A stretch of DNA of 64,000 bases from Ewingella americana ATCC 33852 (GCF_000735345.1 NZ_JMPJ01000017.1:186001-250000), one strand, 5' to 3'. Shown: positions 29,602 to 39,725, counted from the first letter of the stretch. Made by a program: numbers and translations. Notes: generated by a model from the sequence alone, not told the origin.

Positions 29602-30555
29602 ATGACCGATAAACTGACTTCCCTACGCCAACTGACTAAAGTTGTTGCAGACACCGGGGATATTGCGGCAATGAAACTGTACCAGCCGCAAGATGCTACG
29701 ACCAACCCGTCTCTGATCCTCAACGCTGCACAAATTCCTGAATACCGTAAATTGATCGACGAAGCCATTGCATGGGCTAAAGATCAAAGCAGCGATCGTG
29801 ACCAGCAGGTTGCTGACGCGGCTGACAAACTGGCGGTAAACATTGGTCTGGAGATCCTGAAACTGGTCCCAGGTCGTATCTCTACCGAAGTTGATGCGCG
29901 TCTGTCTTATGATACCGAAGCGAGCGTGGCTAAGGCCCATCGTCTGATCAAACTTTATAACGATGCGGGCATCAGCAACGACCGTATCCTGATCAAACTG
30001 GCTTCAACCTGGCAGGGTATCCGTGCCGCAGAGCGTCTGGAAAAAGAAGGCATCAACTGTAACCTGACTCTGCTGTTCTCCTTCGCTCAAGCTCGTGCTT
30101 GTGCTGAAGCTGGCGTTTACCTGATTTCTCCATTCGTTGGCCGTATCCTCGACTGGTACAAAGCTAACGGCGACAAAAAAGAGTTCGCGCCGCACGAAGA
30201 TCCAGGCGTTATCTCTGTGACCGAAATCTACGAATACTACAAACAGCACGGCTACGAGACTGTGGTTATGGGCGCAAGCTTCCGTAACATCGGTGAAATC
30301 ATCGAGCTGGCTGGTTGTGACCGTCTGACTATCGCGCCTGCACTGTTGAAAGAACTGGCAGAAAGCGAAGGTCCGCTGGAGCGTAAACTGTCTTACACTG
30401 GCGAAACTAAAGCACGTCCAGAGCCATTGACTGAAGCTCAGTTCTACTGGGATCACAGCCAAGACCCAATGGCTATCGACAAACTGGCGGACGGTATCCG
30501 TAAGTTTGCTATCGACCAGGGTAAACTGGAAAAAATGATCGCTGACCTGCTGTAA
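29602..30555 (+). CDS. talB: Transaldolase B
   Basis: Transaldolase moves a dihydroxyacetone unit from sedoheptulose 7-phosphate to glyceraldehyde 3-phosphate in the non-oxidative pentose phosphate pathway. The start [10 protein letters not shown] gives 317 residues, as in E. coli. The Schiff-base lysine is K132 in [16 protein letters not shown], and DATTNPSL near residue 32 is the second signature. An in-frame ATG 25 codons upstream was rejected because it extends beyond the whole family. Codon choice is strongly biased, as for a highly expressed gene. Confidence 0.98.
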   Translation: MTDKLTSLRQLTKVVADTGDIAAMKLYQPQDATTNPSLILNAAQIPEYRKLIDEAIAWAKDQSSDRDQQVADAADKLAVNIGLEILKLVPGRISTEVDARLSYDTEASVAKAHRLIKLYNDAGISNDRILIKLASTWQGIRAAERLEKEGINCNLTLLFSFAQARACAEAGVYLISPFVGRILDWYKANGDKKEFAPHEDPGVISVTEIYEYYKQHGYETVVMGASFRNIGEIIELAGCDRLTIAPALLKELAESEGPLERKLSYTGETKARPEPLTEAQFYWDHSQDPMAIDKLADGIRKFAIDQGKLEKMIADLL

Positions 30556-30574
30556 TCACGGCTCTCAGTATCAG

Positions 30575-30602
30575 AAGGCGACTCATTGAGTCGCCTTTTT
30601 TA
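30575..30602 (+). terminator. Terminator after talB
   Basis: AAGGCGACTC (30575-30584) pairs with GAGTCGCCTT (30588-30597) over a three-base loop and is followed by T residues. Confidence 0.9.
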
Positions 30603-30702
30603 ATGTCTGAAGAAAAAAATCTCGCCCCGACTTACCGATATACTTATCCTTTATCCCATTCACGGCTGGGTTGCCGAACAAATGCTTGGGGAGAAGAAAA
30701 GC

Positions 30703-31290
30703 ATGGATAACTTACGAATTGGTTTGGTGTCGGTTTCGGACCGCGCTTCAAACGGCATTTATCAGGATAAAGGCATTCCGGCATTAGAAGCTTGGTTGGA
30801 AAAAGCGCTGATCACGCCTTTTAAGGTTGAGAAGCGATTGATCCCCGACGAGCAGCCGCTGATTGAGCAGGCGATTAGCGAGTTAGTGGATGAATGTGGC
30901 TGCCATTTGGTACTGACCACCGGCGGCACAGGTCCGGCGCGTCGCGACGTCACCCCTGATGCCACCTTGGCCGTTGCCGACCGAGAGATGCCGGGCTTTG
31001 GCGAGCAGATGCGTCAAATCAGCCTGCACTTCGTGCCAACGGCTATTCTCTCGCGTCAGGTGGGCGTTATCCGTAAACAGGCGCTGATTTTGAATCTGCC
31101 AGGCCAGCCAAAGTCGATTCAGGAAACACTGGAAGGCTTGAAGGATGAAGCCGGGAAGGTGATTGTTTCGGGGATTTTTGCCAGCGTGCCTTACTGTATT
31201 CAACTGCTCGACGGCCCTTATATTGAAACGCACGAGGACGTGGTAGCAGCTTTTCGTCCCAAAAGTGCCCGCCGCGATACAAAAAGCTAA
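30703..31290 (+). CDS. mog: Molybdopterin adenylyltransferase
   Basis: Mog adenylates molybdopterin before MoeA inserts molybdate. The start MDNLRIGLVS gives 195 residues, as in E. coli; it has GGGGAGAAG upstream, whereas an ATG seven codons earlier does not. LTTGGTGPARRDVTPDAT is the molybdopterin-binding MogA/MoaB signature. It follows talB as in E. coli, beyond the talB terminator. Confidence 0.96.
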   Translation: MDNLRIGLVSVSDRASNGIYQDKGIPALEAWLEKALITPFKVEKRLIPDEQPLIEQAISELVDECGCHLVLTTGGTGPARRDVTPDATLAVADREMPGFGEQMRQISLHFVPTAILSRQVGVIRKQALILNLPGQPKSIQETLEGLKDEAGKVIVSGIFASVPYCIQLLDGPYIETHEDVVAAFRPKSARRDTKS

Positions 31291-31418
31291 AGTTAGACTA
31301 TTTCTGACATAAGATTCAGCCCATCTGGTGCCTAAAACGTTTGCCGTTATAGTAATCATTCCTTTACAGGTAGCGGCTCGTTTTTTTACATCTTCCACTT
31401 TGTGCTATACGGTATCTT

Positions 31419-32735
31419 ATGCAACAGGCTAATAATCGCCGACTTAACCGGCAAGATTTCAAGACACTGTCCCTTGCTGCATTAGGCGGCGCCCTCGAGT
31501 TCTACGACTTCATCATTTTTGTTTTCTTTGCCGCAGTCATTGGCGATCTGTTCTTCCCGGCGGATATGCCTGACTGGGTTCGTCAGGTGCAAACCTTCGG
31601 GATTTTCGCTGCGGGCTATTTGGCGCGCCCGCTGGGTGGCGTCATCATGGCGCACTTTGGCGATCTGATTGGCCGTAAGCGAATGTTTAGTTTCAGTATT
31701 CTGCTGATGGCGCTACCTACGCTGGCGATGGGCCTGCTGCCGACCTATTCCTCTATTGGCATTGCTGCACCTCTGTTACTGCTGCTAATGCGCCTGTTGC
31801 AAGGTGCGGCGGTTGGCGGGGAAGTGCCGGGCGCTTGGGTCTTTGTCGCTGAACACGTGCCGCGCAAGCACATTGGTTTTGCCTGCGGTACGCTGACGGC
31901 GGGCCTTACCGTCGGTATCTTGCTCGGCTCGCTGGTGGCGACCGTGCTGCATAGCACCTTGTCGGCAGAGGCCGTGCGTGACTACGGCTGGCGCATTCCC
32001 TTCTTTATCGGCGGGATTTTCGGCCTGATCGCCATGTACCTGCGCCGCTGGCTGCAAGAGACGCCGATTTTCCTTGAGATGAAAGCCAAGAAAACCTTGG
32101 CGGAAGAGCTGCCGCTGAAGTCAGTGGTGGTCAATCACAAGAAAGAAATCGTGATTTCAATGCTGATGACTTGGCTGCTGTCAGCCTGTCTGGTGGTGGT
32201 GATCCTGATGACGCCGACCTATTTGCAAAAGCAGTTTGCTATCCCGGCGGCAGAGGCGTTGCAGGCTAACAGCATGGCGACCATTGCTTTGACCTTCGGC
32301 TGCATCGTGGCGGGTTGGATAATCGACCGCATCGGCGCCAGCAAAATGTTTATCTTCGGCAGTCTGTTCTTGGGCGTTTGTACTTGGGCCTTCTACCACG
32401 TGGTGGCCACCGACCCGTCTAAGCTGATGGTGATGTACGCGCTGGCGGGCTTTAGCGTCGGTCTGGTAGGTACAGTGCCTTATGTCATGGTGCGCGCCTT
32501 CCCGGCGGAAGTGCGTTTCACCGGCATCTCTTTCTCTTATAACGTCTCCTACGCCATTTTCGGCGGGCTGACGCCAATCTTCATCTCCTTTATCACTCAC
32601 GTCACGCCAATGGCTCCGGCCTATTATATTCTCGCGATGGCGGTGGTGGGCGTGCTGATGGGCTTCTACTTAACCCGTGATTTGAATAGCGATGAGAAGA
32701 GTGAGTTTACCCGCCCGGCGGCCTCAGGCCGTTAA
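31419..32735 (+). CDS. MFS transporter, metabolite:H+ symporter (MHS) type
   Basis: A 438-residue major facilitator with about 12 membrane segments. It resembles the metabolite:H+ symporter subfamily that includes ProP, ShiA and KgtP: ALEFYDFIIF in the first helix, HFGDLIGRKRMF in the loop between helices 2 and 3, and LQGAAVGGEVPGAWVFVAEH in helix 4. Such carriers import organic acids, betaines or shikimate-like compounds; the substrate here is unknown. It stands between mog and satP, where E. coli has no gene. No good ribosome binding site precedes the ATG at 31419. Confidence 0.85.
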   Translation: MQQANNRRLNRQDFKTLSLAALGGALEFYDFIIFVFFAAVIGDLFFPADMPDWVRQVQTFGIFAAGYLARPLGGVIMAHFGDLIGRKRMFSFSILLMALPTLAMGLLPTYSSIGIAAPLLLLLMRLLQGAAVGGEVPGAWVFVAEHVPRKHIGFACGTLTAGLTVGILLGSLVATVLHSTLSAEAVRDYGWRIPFFIGGIFGLIAMYLRRWLQETPIFLEMKAKKTLAEELPLKSVVVNHKKEIVISMLMTWLLSACLVVVILMTPTYLQKQFAIPAAEALQANSMATIALTFGCIVAGWIIDRIGASKMFIFGSLFLGVCTWAFYHVVATDPSKLMVMYALAGFSVGLVGTVPYVMVRAFPAEVRFTGISFSYNVSYAIFGGLTPIFISFITHVTPMAPAYYILAMAVVGVLMGFYLTRDLNSDEKSEFTRPAASGR

Positions 32736-32758
32736 GCGAACAAGATAGTGTGAAAGTA

Positions 32759-32796
32759 AAAAGCCCCGGCGAAGATGCCGGGGCTTTGTTTTTTTG
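32759..32796. terminator. Bidirectional terminator between the MFS gene and satP
   Basis: AAAGCCCCGGC (32760-32770) pairs with GCCGGGGCTTT (32777-32787) around six bases, with A residues before and T residues after. It serves two convergent genes. Confidence 0.92.
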
Positions 32797-32817
32797 GAAT
32801 CTATAAAAGCAAATAAA

Positions 32818-33390
32818 TCAGGCTTTTTGCATCTCGCCAATCGGCAGCACGGTTCTGCCATACTGCTCGTTCAGCACTTCGGCCATCGCCAAATAGATAG
32901 CACTCGCGCCGCAGAAGATCCCTTCGAACCCGGCGAAACGCAGCACGTCTGCGTTACCCGTGATATTGCCCACGGCCAGCAAGGCGAACAATACCGTCAG
33001 GCTGCCAAAAACCACCTGTAATCCTCGGTTTGCTTTCAAGGTGCCGAAAAACATGAAAAGGGTGAAAACGCCCCACAAGCCAAGATAAGCTCCCAAGAAG
33101 CTTTCACTGCTGGCATCGGCAAGGCCCATGCGTGGCAGCATCAGAATGCCTACCAAGCTCAGCCAGAATGCGCCATAAGAGGTGAAGGCCGTGGTGCCAA
33201 AAGTATTGCCCTTTTTAAACTCCATGACGCCCGCCAATATCTGAATCAGGCCACCATAGAAAATCCCCATGCTGACAATAACCGCCGTCAGAGGGAAGAA
33301 ACCGGCATTGTGTAAATTCAACAAGATAGTTGTCATGCCAAATCCCATCAGACCCAACGGGCAGGGGTTGGCCATCATTTTGCTTTGCAT
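32818..33390 (-). CDS. satP: Acetate/succinate:proton symporter SatP
   Basis: SatP (YaaH) is a small inner-membrane channel-like carrier of the AceTr family for acetate and succinate. The 190-residue product has six membrane helices and the family signature [20 protein letters not shown] near the N terminus; the third residue of this motif is cysteine where E. coli has alanine. [19 protein letters not shown]-like and [11 protein letters not shown]-like segments match the E. coli protein. AGAGGA precedes the ATG. It lies between mog and dnaK as in E. coli. Confidence 0.95.
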   Translation of the reverse strand: MQSKMMANPCPLGLMGFGMTTILLNLHNAGFFPLTAVIVSMGIFYGGLIQILAGVMEFKKGNTFGTTAFTSYGAFWLSLVGILMLPRMGLADASSESFLGAYLGLWGVFTLFMFFGTLKANRGLQVVFGSLTVLFALLAVGNITGNADVLRFAGFEGIFCGASAIYLAMAEVLNEQYGRTVLPIGEMQKA

Positions 33391-33708
33391 AATTCCTCTG
33401 GACTATAAATGTCGCGAATAAATAACCGGGCTAGATTCACTTGTGAAAGGGGCAAAAAGGCCACATATCGTCACCAGCGCGCGGCATCATAAGGAGGTGT
33501 CAGCGAGCAAACATTGATCTGGCGTAACCGCAGTTGAAGATTTTTTTTCATTGAACCCCTTGATGCTGGCTCGCATGGCCCCATCTTATTCTCAACCGCA
33601 GTTGTTACCGCCGGTAAAAGGCAATATTGGGCAGTTGAAATTACACAATTCGTCCACATATACAGTAACAACCTGACCGAATATGAATTTTTAGTGGAGA
33701 CGTTTTAG
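33391..33708. promoter_or_regulatory. satP-dnaK intergenic region with sigma-32 promoter of dnaK
   Basis: A heat-shock promoter is clear: CCCCTTGAT (33556-33564, -35) and CCCCATCT (33579-33586, -10) are 14 bases apart, matching the sigma-32 consensus and the E. coli dnaK P1 layout. The likely start is near 33593, giving a leader of about 115 bases that contains TTACC-GCC-GGTAA (33605-33617). Further upstream lies AAGGAGGTG (33491-33499), a perfect Shine-Dalgarno with no suitable start codon. AACCGCAGTTG occurs twice (33526-33536 and 33594-33604). Confidence 0.85.
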
Positions 33709-35610
33709 ATGGGTAAAATTATTGGGATCGACCTGGGTACCACCAACTCTTGTGTGGCTATTATGGATGGCACAACTGCACGTGTGCTGGAGAACGCAGA
33801 GGGTGATCGCACCACTCCTTCCATCATCGCTTATGCAGCAGATGGCGAAACTCTGGTGGGCTCACCAGCTAAGCGTCAGGCTGTCACTAACCCGCAAAAC
33901 ACCCTGTTTGCGATCAAGCGCCTGATTGGCCGTCGCTTCCAGGACGAAGAAGTACAGCGTGACAAAGGCATCATGCCTTACCAGATCGTTGGCGCAGACA
34001 ACGGCGACGCATGGATCGACGTTAAAGGCCAGAAAATCGCACCTCCGCAGATTTCTGCTGAAGTGTTGAAGAAAATGAAGAAAACGGCTGAAGATTATCT
34101 GGGCGAACCAGTTACTGAAGCGGTTATCACTGTACCTGCTTACTTTAACGATGCTCAGCGTCAGGCAACCAAAGACGCCGGTCGTATCGCAGGTCTGGAA
34201 GTAAAACGTATCATCAACGAACCAACCGCTGCTGCTCTGGCATACGGTCTGGATCGTGAAGTTGGCAACCGCACTATCGCGGTATACGACTTGGGTGGTG
34301 GTACCTTCGATATCTCTATCATCGAAATCGATGAAGTTGATGGCGAGAAAACCTTCGAAGTTCTGGCAACCAACGGTGATACCCACCTCGGTGGTGAAGA
34401 CTTCGATAGCCGTCTGATCAACTATCTGGTTGAAGAGTTCAAGAAAGAACAAGGCATGGACCTGCGTAACGACCCGCTGGCTATGCAACGTCTGAAAGAA
34501 GCGGCTGAGAAAGCGAAGATCGAACTTTCTTCTGCACAACAGACAGACGTTAACCTGCCGTACATCACTGCTGATGCGACAGGTCCAAAACACATGAACA
34601 TCAAAGTGACCCGTGCAAAACTGGAATCTTTGGTTGAAGACTTGGTAAGCCGTTCTATCGAGCCACTGAAAGTTGCTCTGAAAGATGCTGGCCTGTCAGT
34701 TTCTGACATTCAAGACGTTATCTTGGTAGGCGGTCAGACCCGTATGCCAATGGTTCAGAAGAAAGTTGCTGACTTCTTCGGTAAAGAACCACGTAAAGAC
34801 GTTAACCCGGACGAAGCAGTAGCTATCGGTGCTGCGGTTCAGGGCGGCGTGTTGTCTGGTGATGTTAAAGACGTTCTGTTGCTGGACGTTACTCCACTGT
34901 CTCTGGGTATCGAAACCATGGGCGGTGTGATGACTCCACTGATCACCAAGAACACCACCATCCCAACCAAGCACAGCCAGGTGTTCTCTACCGCTGAAGA
35001 CAACCAGTCTGCGGTAACCATCCACGTGGTGCAGGGTGAGCGTAAACGTTCTAGCGATAACAAGTCTCTGGGTCAGTTCAACCTGGACGGCATCCAAGCT
35101 GCACCTCGCGGTATGGCGCAGATCGAAGTTACCTTCGACCTGGATGCGGATGGTATCTTGCACGTTTCTGCCAAAGACAAAAACACCGGTCGCGAGCAGA
35201 AAATCACCATCAAGGCTTCTTCTGGTCTGAGCGAAGAAGAAATCCAGAAAATGGTGAACGATGCCGAAGCTAACGCCGAGTCTGACCGTAAGTTCGAAGA
35301 GCTGGTCCAGACCCGTAACCAAGCGGATCACCTGATCCACGGTACGCATAAGCAACTGGAAGAGTCTGGCGACAAGCTGCCAGCTGAAGATAAAACCGCC
35401 ATCGAAGAAGCGCTGAAAGCACTGGAAGTTTCTGCTAAAGGCGAAGACAAAGCGGATATCGAAGCTAAGCTGCAAGCGCTGGTGCAGGTTTCTGGCAAGT
35501 TAGCAGAAATGGCACAGCAACAAGGCCAGGCTGAAGGCGGCGACGACAGCGCGAAGAAAGATGACGACGTTGTAGACGCTGAATTCGAAGAAGTTAAAGA
35601 CAAGAAATAA
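33709..35610 (+). CDS. dnaK: Chaperone protein DnaK (Hsp70)
   Basis: DnaK binds exposed hydrophobic segments of client proteins in an ATP cycle driven by DnaJ and GrpE, and restrains sigma-32. The 633-residue product (E. coli 638) has the N-terminal [16 protein letters not shown], the ATPase motifs [13 protein letters not shown] and [13 protein letters not shown], a linker [18 protein letters not shown], the beta substrate-binding domain and a helical lid. It ends with a flexible acidic tail [15 protein letters not shown]. Strong codon bias fits high expression. It is followed by a hairpin and dnaJ. Confidence 0.98.
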   Translation: MGKIIGIDLGTTNSCVAIMDGTTARVLENAEGDRTTPSIIAYAADGETLVGSPAKRQAVTNPQNTLFAIKRLIGRRFQDEEVQRDKGIMPYQIVGADNGDAWIDVKGQKIAPPQISAEVLKKMKKTAEDYLGEPVTEAVITVPAYFNDAQRQATKDAGRIAGLEVKRIINEPTAAALAYGLDREVGNRTIAVYDLGGGTFDISIIEIDEVDGEKTFEVLATNGDTHLGGEDFDSRLINYLVEEFKKEQGMDLRNDPLAMQRLKEAAEKAKIELSSAQQTDVNLPYITADATGPKHMNIKVTRAKLESLVEDLVSRSIEPLKVALKDAGLSVSDIQDVILVGGQTRMPMVQKKVADFFGKEPRKDVNPDEAVAIGAAVQGGVLSGDVKDVLLLDVTPLSLGIETMGGVMTPLITKNTTIPTKHSQVFSTAEDNQSAVTIHVVQGERKRSSDNKSLGQFNLDGIQAAPRGMAQIEVTFDLDADGILHVSAKDKNTGREQKITIKASSGLSEEEIQKMVNDAEANAESDRKFEELVQTRNQADHLIHGTHKQLEESGDKLPAEDKTAIEEALKALEVSAKGEDKADIEAKLQALVQVSGKLAEMAQQQGQAEGGDDSAKKDDDVVDAEFEEVKDKK

Positions 35611-35666
35611 TCGCCCTTAAGCGGGCACAGTAAGAGTTCTTAACTAAGACCTTTTATTGAAAACCA

Positions 35667-35698
35667 GCACGGGCGTCGAGGAAACTCTGCGCCCGTGC
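35667..35698 (+). other. Stem-loop between dnaK and dnaJ
   Basis: GCACGGGCG (35667-35675) and CGCCCGTGC (35690-35698) form a strong nine-base stem with no T run after it. It stands 25 bases before the dnaJ start. It could protect dnaK mRNA ends or lower dnaJ output relative to dnaK; the role is inferred. Confidence 0.6.
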
Positions 35699-35723
35699 AC
35701 GCATGTTGAGGGCAGGAAAAAGC

Positions 35724-36857
35724 ATGGCGAAGCAAGATTATTACGAGCTGTTGGGCGTTTCCAAAACGGCCGACGAGCGCGAAATCAAAAAAGCCTATAA
35801 GCGGCTAGCGATGAAGCACCATCCTGATAGAAATCAGGGTGATAAAGAGTCCGAAACCAAATTTAAAGAAATCAAAGAAGCTTACGAAATTCTGACTGAC
35901 GCACAGAAACGTGCTGCCTACGACCAATATGGTCATGCTGCCTTCGAGCAAGGCGGAATGGGCGGTGGTGGCGGCTACGGCGGCGGCGGTGCAGACTTCA
36001 GCGACATCTTTGGTGACGTCTTTGGCGACATCTTCGGTGGTGGACGCCGTCAGCGCGCCAGCCGAGGTTCAGATCTGCGCTACAACATGGATCTGACTTT
36101 GGAAGAGGCCGTTCGTGGTGTCACCAAAGAGATCCGCATCCCGACACTGGCCGAGTGTGACGTTTGCCACGGCAGCGGCGCGAAAGCCGGAAGCTCTCCG
36201 GTCACCTGTCCGACCTGTCACGGCGCTGGCCAAGTGCAGATGCGTCAAGGCTTCTTCACTGTGCAGCAGGCGTGTCCAACCTGTCAGGGTCGCGGCAAAA
36301 TCATTAAAGATCCGTGCAACAAATGTCACGGTCATGGCCGCGTAGAGCGTTCGAAAACCCTGTCAGTGAAAATCCCTGCGGGTGTCGACACCGGCGACCG
36401 TATCCGTCTGGAAGGTGAAGGCGAGGCGGGCGAGCACGGTGCTCCGGCGGGTGACCTGTACGTTCAGGTTCAAGTCAAAGCGCACAAAATCTTTGAGCGC
36501 GAAGGCAACAACCTGTACTGCGAAGTGCCAATCAACTTCGCGATGGCGGCTCTGGGTGGCGAGATTGAAGTGCCAACTCTTGATGGCCGCGTGAAGCTGA
36601 AAGTGCCAGCAGAGACGCAGACCGGCAAGCTGTTCCGCATGCGCGGCCGCGGTGTGAAATCCGTGCGCGGTGGTGCTCAGGGCGACCTGCTGTGCCGCGT
36701 AGTGGTTGAGACGCCGGTTAGCCTCAACGAGAAACAGAAGCAGTTGCTGCGTGATCTGGAAGAGAGCTTTGGCGGCGCATCGGGTGAGAAAAACAGCCCG
36801 CGCTCTAAAAGCTTCTTAGATGGCGTGAAAAAGTTCTTTGATGACCTGACGCGTTAA
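35724..36857 (+). CDS. dnaJ: Chaperone protein DnaJ (Hsp40)
   Basis: DnaJ delivers substrates to DnaK and stimulates its ATPase. The start [14 protein letters not shown] gives 377 residues (E. coli 376), with AGGA seven bases upstream. The J domain contains the essential HPD in [10 protein letters not shown] Gly/Phe-rich region ([16 protein letters not shown]) is followed by four zinc-binding repeats [24 protein letters not shown] and CNKCHGHG, then the C-terminal substrate-binding domain. It shares the sigma-32 transcript with dnaK and is followed by a terminator. Confidence 0.98.
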   Translation: MAKQDYYELLGVSKTADEREIKKAYKRLAMKHHPDRNQGDKESETKFKEIKEAYEILTDAQKRAAYDQYGHAAFEQGGMGGGGGYGGGGADFSDIFGDVFGDIFGGGRRQRASRGSDLRYNMDLTLEEAVRGVTKEIRIPTLAECDVCHGSGAKAGSSPVTCPTCHGAGQVQMRQGFFTVQQACPTCQGRGKIIKDPCNKCHGHGRVERSKTLSVKIPAGVDTGDRIRLEGEGEAGEHGAPAGDLYVQVQVKAHKIFEREGNNLYCEVPINFAMAALGGEIEVPTLDGRVKLKVPAETQTGKLFRMRGRGVKSVRGGAQGDLLCRVVVETPVSLNEKQKQLLRDLEESFGGASGEKNSPRSKSFLDGVKKFFDDLTR

Positions 36858-36890
36858 TTCGCACAGTTTCAAGACCTTAGTAAACGCTTT

Positions 36891-36929
36891 AAATCCCCGT
36901 CAGCCTGTTCAGGCGGCGGGGATTTTTTT
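36891..36929 (+). terminator. Terminator of the dnaKJ operon
   Basis: AAATCCCCG (36891-36899) pairs with CGGGGATTT (36917-36925), with a second inner stem GCCTG/CAGGC, and is followed by seven T. Confidence 0.92.
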
Positions 36930-37021
36930 ATGGCGCTGCAAAAGTGCAACTTAACCTATAATTCGGTTAAACCGAGCTATGAAGCAGCAATAATCGATTT
37001 TTTCCGAGCTTTGCTGTTGGC

Positions 37022-37058
37022 TATAATTCGCCACAACTGTGCAGCACGTGGCTGCGCA
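37022..37058 (+). promoter_or_regulatory. nhaA promoter and adjoining palindrome
   Basis: A perfect -10 TATAAT (37022-37027) has no good -35. Directly downstream TGTGCAGC (37038-37045) and GCTGCGCA (37051-37058) form an imperfect 21-base dyad around ACGTG. A second TATAATTCG lies at 36957-36965. The dyad could be an operator, for instance for NhaR, or a leader hairpin. Confidence 0.45.
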
Positions 37059-37082
37059 ACCCCATTTAACAGGAGTCTGAAA

Positions 37083-38264
37083 GTGTCGAATATTATTCGT
37101 CAGTTTTTACGTATGGAAGCCGCGGGTGGCATCGTGCTGATTGTTGCGGCAATCATCGCGCTGGTTATGGCCAACACGCCAATGCAGGGGCTTTACCAAG
37201 CATTTCTCGATATCCCGGTCACCCTGCGCTTTGCCGACCTATTGATTGATAAGCCGCTGCTGCTGTGGATAAACGACGGCCTAATGGCGGTGTTCTTCCT
37301 GATGATTGGCCTTGAGGTGAAGCGCGAACTGCGCGAAGGCAATCTGGCAAACCGCGAGCAGGCGCTGTTCCCGGCCATTGCGGCGGTGGGCGGTATGGTT
37401 GCTCCTGCGGTTATCTACCTGATGTTTAACGGTGCCGACGAGGTCGCGCGCCAAGGCTGGGCGATTCCGGCGGCGACTGACATCGCTTTCGCGCTGGGCG
37501 TCATGGCCCTGCTGGGTTCACGCGTGCCGACCGGCCTTAAAGTGTTCCTGCTGGCGCTGGCGATTATTGATGACCTTGGCGCTATCGTGATCATCGCGCT
37601 GTTCTATAGCCACGATATTTCTGGCGTAGCTTTGGGTCTGGCGGCGTTGTCTATCGCGGTCTTAGCGTGGCTGAACTGGCGCGGCGTCGGCAAACTCACG
37701 CCTTACCTGTTAGTCGGCGCGGTGCTGTGGGTCTGCGTGTTGAAATCGGGTATCCATGCCACCTTGGCGGGCGTGATCCTCGGCTTCTTCATCCCATTGG
37801 AAACCAAGCAGAAAGTTTCTCCGGCCCGCCGTTTAGAGCATGGCATCCACCCTTACGTGGCGTGGTTTATCCTGCCGGTATTCGCCTTTGCTAACGCCGG
37901 AGTCTCGCTACAGGGCGTGTCGGCTGAGAGCGTATTCTCGCTGCTGCCGATGGGTATCGCGGCCGGTCTGTTACTCGGCAAGCCAATTGGTATCATGATT
38001 TTCAGCGGCATTGCGGTAAAACTTGGCATTGCTCGTTTGCCGGAAGGTATTAATTTTAAACAGATTGCTGGGGTATCCGTGCTCTGCGGTATTGGGTTCA
38101 CGATGTCGATTTTCATCGCCTCGCTGGCCTTTGTTAAAGCCGACCCAGAGCTGCTGACTTACTCGAAAATCGGTATTTTGCTCGGCTCCACCGTCTCGGC
38201 TGTTTTAGGTTATCTATTGCTGAATAAGCTATTGCCTAAGAAGGCTCCGCGCCACGGCGCGTAA
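37083..38264 (+). CDS. nhaA: Na+/H+ antiporter NhaA
   Basis: NhaA exchanges two protons for one sodium or lithium ion across the inner membrane, giving salt and alkaline tolerance. The start is GTG at 37083 with CAGGAG upstream ([11 protein letters not shown]), giving 393 residues like other NhaA proteins; this N terminus agrees with Yersinia-type NhaA. Twelve membrane segments are expected. The ion-binding pair D163-D164 lies in [16 protein letters not shown], and [12 protein letters not shown] is the discontinuous helix region. An upstream in-frame ATG at 36930 adds 51 implausible residues. nhaR follows 64 bases later. Confidence 0.96.
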   Translation: MSNIIRQFLRMEAAGGIVLIVAAIIALVMANTPMQGLYQAFLDIPVTLRFADLLIDKPLLLWINDGLMAVFFLMIGLEVKRELREGNLANREQALFPAIAAVGGMVAPAVIYLMFNGADEVARQGWAIPAATDIAFALGVMALLGSRVPTGLKVFLLALAIIDDLGAIVIIALFYSHDISGVALGLAALSIAVLAWLNWRGVGKLTPYLLVGAVLWVCVLKSGIHATLAGVILGFFIPLETKQKVSPARRLEHGIHPYVAWFILPVFAFANAGVSLQGVSAESVFSLLPMGIAAGLLLGKPIGIMIFSGIAVKLGIARLPEGINFKQIAGVSVLCGIGFTMSIFIASLAFVKADPELLTYSKIGILLGSTVSAVLGYLLLNKLLPKKAPRHGA

Positions 38265-38328
38265 GCTTATGCGCTGATAAGCCCATGCGCTGAATTGAAG
38301 TAATCTCGAACCGCCAGAAGGAGCAGGT

Positions 38329-39219
38329 ATGTCACATATCAATTTCAACCACCTGTACTACTTTTGGCAGGTTTGCAAAACCGGCTCGATGGTCGGCGCG
38401 GCAGAAGCTCTGTTTCTGACGCCGCAGACCATCACCGGGCAGATTAAGTCATTGGAAGAGCGTCTCGGCGGCAAGCTGTTTAAGCGTCAAGGGCGCGGAC
38501 TGGTGCCTTCTGAGCTGGGGCAACTGGTCTTTCGCTATGCCGACAAGATGTTTGCCATGAGCCAAGAGATGCTGGATATCGTCAACTATCGCAAAGAGTC
38601 CAGCCTGCTGTTTGACGTGGGCGTGGCCGATGCGTTGTCGAAAAGATTGGTCAGCCGGGTGCTGGATGCCGCCGTGGTGGATAACCAAGATATCCACCTG
38701 CGCTGCTTTGAATCGACCCACGAGATGCTGCTCGAGCAGCTGAGTCAGCACAAGCTGGATATCATTCTGTCCGATTGCCCGGTGGATTCCACTCAGCAGG
38801 AGGGGCTGTTTTCGGTCAAGCTGGGAGAAAGTCCCATCAGCTTTTACTGCCGCCAGCCGGCGGAAAGTGAGTCTTTCCCCGAGTGCTTGGAGAAGCGCCC
38901 CTTGCTGATCCCCGGACGGCGCTCAATGCTTGGCCGCAAGCTGCTCAACTGGTTTAACACCCAAGGACTGAAGGTGAAAATCTTGGGCGAGTTTGACGAT
39001 GCCGCGCTGATGAAGGCTTTTGCTCAGAACCACAATGCGATTTTCGTCGCCCCGTCGGTGTATCTGACCGAGGTGTTTCAAGGGGATGACATTGTTGAAG
39101 TAGGGCGGGTAGAAGGCATACAGGAAGAGTACTACGTGATTTTCGCCGAGCGGATGATTCAACACCCTTCGGTACAGCGGGTGTGTAACACCGACTTCTC
39201 GGGGCTGTTTACGGGCTGA
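38329..39219 (+). CDS. nhaR: LysR-family activator NhaR
   Basis: NhaR activates nhaA in response to sodium. The 296 residues (E. coli 301) start [15 protein letters not shown], with the helix-turn-helix in [20 protein letters not shown] and the LysR effector domain after residue 90. The very conserved [17 protein letters not shown] and [19 protein letters not shown] segments identify it as NhaR rather than another LysR protein. AAGGAG precedes the ATG. A bidirectional terminator separates it from rpsT. Confidence 0.95.
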   Translation: MSHINFNHLYYFWQVCKTGSMVGAAEALFLTPQTITGQIKSLEERLGGKLFKRQGRGLVPSELGQLVFRYADKMFAMSQEMLDIVNYRKESSLLFDVGVADALSKRLVSRVLDAAVVDNQDIHLRCFESTHEMLLEQLSQHKLDIILSDCPVDSTQQEGLFSVKLGESPISFYCRQPAESESFPECLEKRPLLIPGRRSMLGRKLLNWFNTQGLKVKILGEFDDAALMKAFAQNHNAIFVAPSVYLTEVFQGDDIVEVGRVEGIQEEYYVIFAERMIQHPSVQRVCNTDFSGLFTG

Positions 39220-39280
39220 GGGAAGTTTTCGAAGGTAGTTGTGAAGGGCAGAGCGCGTGAAGCTCAAAACGCAGATATAA

Positions 39281-39306
39281 AAAAACCGGCAGAAGCCGGT
39301 TTTTTT
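39281..39306. terminator. Bidirectional terminator between nhaR and rpsT
   Basis: AAAAACCGGC (39281-39290), an AGAA loop and GCCGGTTTTT (39295-39304) are flanked by A and T runs, able to end both convergent genes. Confidence 0.92.
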
Positions 39307-39329
39307 ATCAAGCAGACAACGAAATGCGA

Positions 39330-39593
39330 TTATTGCATTGCGTTGATTTGCGCAGTCAGGTTTGACTTATGACGCGCTGCTTTGTTTTTGTGGATCAGGC
39401 CTTTGCAAGACTGACGGTCCACAATTGGTTGCATTTCGTTAAATGCATTTTGTGCAGCAGCTTTGTCGCCTGCTGCAATAGCCGCGTATACCTTCTTGAT
39501 AAAGGTACGCACCATAGAACGACGGCTCGCGTTATGCTTACGACGTTTCTCTGACTGTACGGCGCGTTTCTTAGCTGATTTGATATTAGCCAA
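39330..39593 (-). CDS. rpsT: 30S ribosomal protein S20
   Basis: S20 is a primary 16S rRNA-binding protein. The mature frame [20 protein letters not shown] through QINAMQ has 87 codons including the start, as in E. coli. The start codon is TTG at 39593 with GGGAG upstream; E. coli rpsT also starts with UUG, where it is part of translational autocontrol. Continuing the frame to the nearest ATG would add 38 residues found in no S20 and would run through its promoter. Strongly basic and lysine-rich. Confidence 0.97.
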   Translation of the reverse strand: MANIKSAKKRAVQSEKRRKHNASRRSMVRTFIKKVYAAIAAGDKAAAQNAFNEMQPIVDRQSCKGLIHKNKAARHKSNLTAQINAMQ

Positions 39594-39642
39594 GGTCCAA
39601 CTCCCAAATATTTTTCTATTGAGGACAATTCGAAGGCCGAGG

Positions 39643-39725
39643 AATATGCCTTTTCGGTCTTCTTTTGTCAATGGATTTGTGCAAATAAGCGCCGTTTCTA
39701 TATTCAAAACGGATTCAAACTACAA
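39643..39725 (-). promoter_or_regulatory. Twin promoters of rpsT
   Basis: On the reverse strand the proximal promoter has a perfect -35 TTGACA (39671-39666) and -10 CATATT (39648-39643), 17 bases apart. The distal one has TTGTAG (39725-39720) and TATAGA (39702-39697), also 17 apart. Tandem P1/P2 promoters are known for E. coli rpsT. Confidence 0.7.

Noticed and set aside
33491-33536. Short frame after the strong Shine-Dalgarno upstream of dnaK
   Set aside because: The first TTG is about 17 bases away and opens only eight codons; kept as a regulatory oddity, not a gene.
33862-34593. Open frame antisense to dnaK
   Set aside because: Such frames opposite dnaK are common because of its codon bias; no independent support.
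36930-37082. 51-residue N-terminal extension of NhaA
   Set aside because: It starts within the dnaJ terminator and crosses the promoter; GTG at 37083 has CAGGAG and fits known NhaA N termini.
39594-39707. ATG-started longer S20
   Set aside because: It runs through the rpsT promoter; the UUG start is conserved and gives the exact S20 length.
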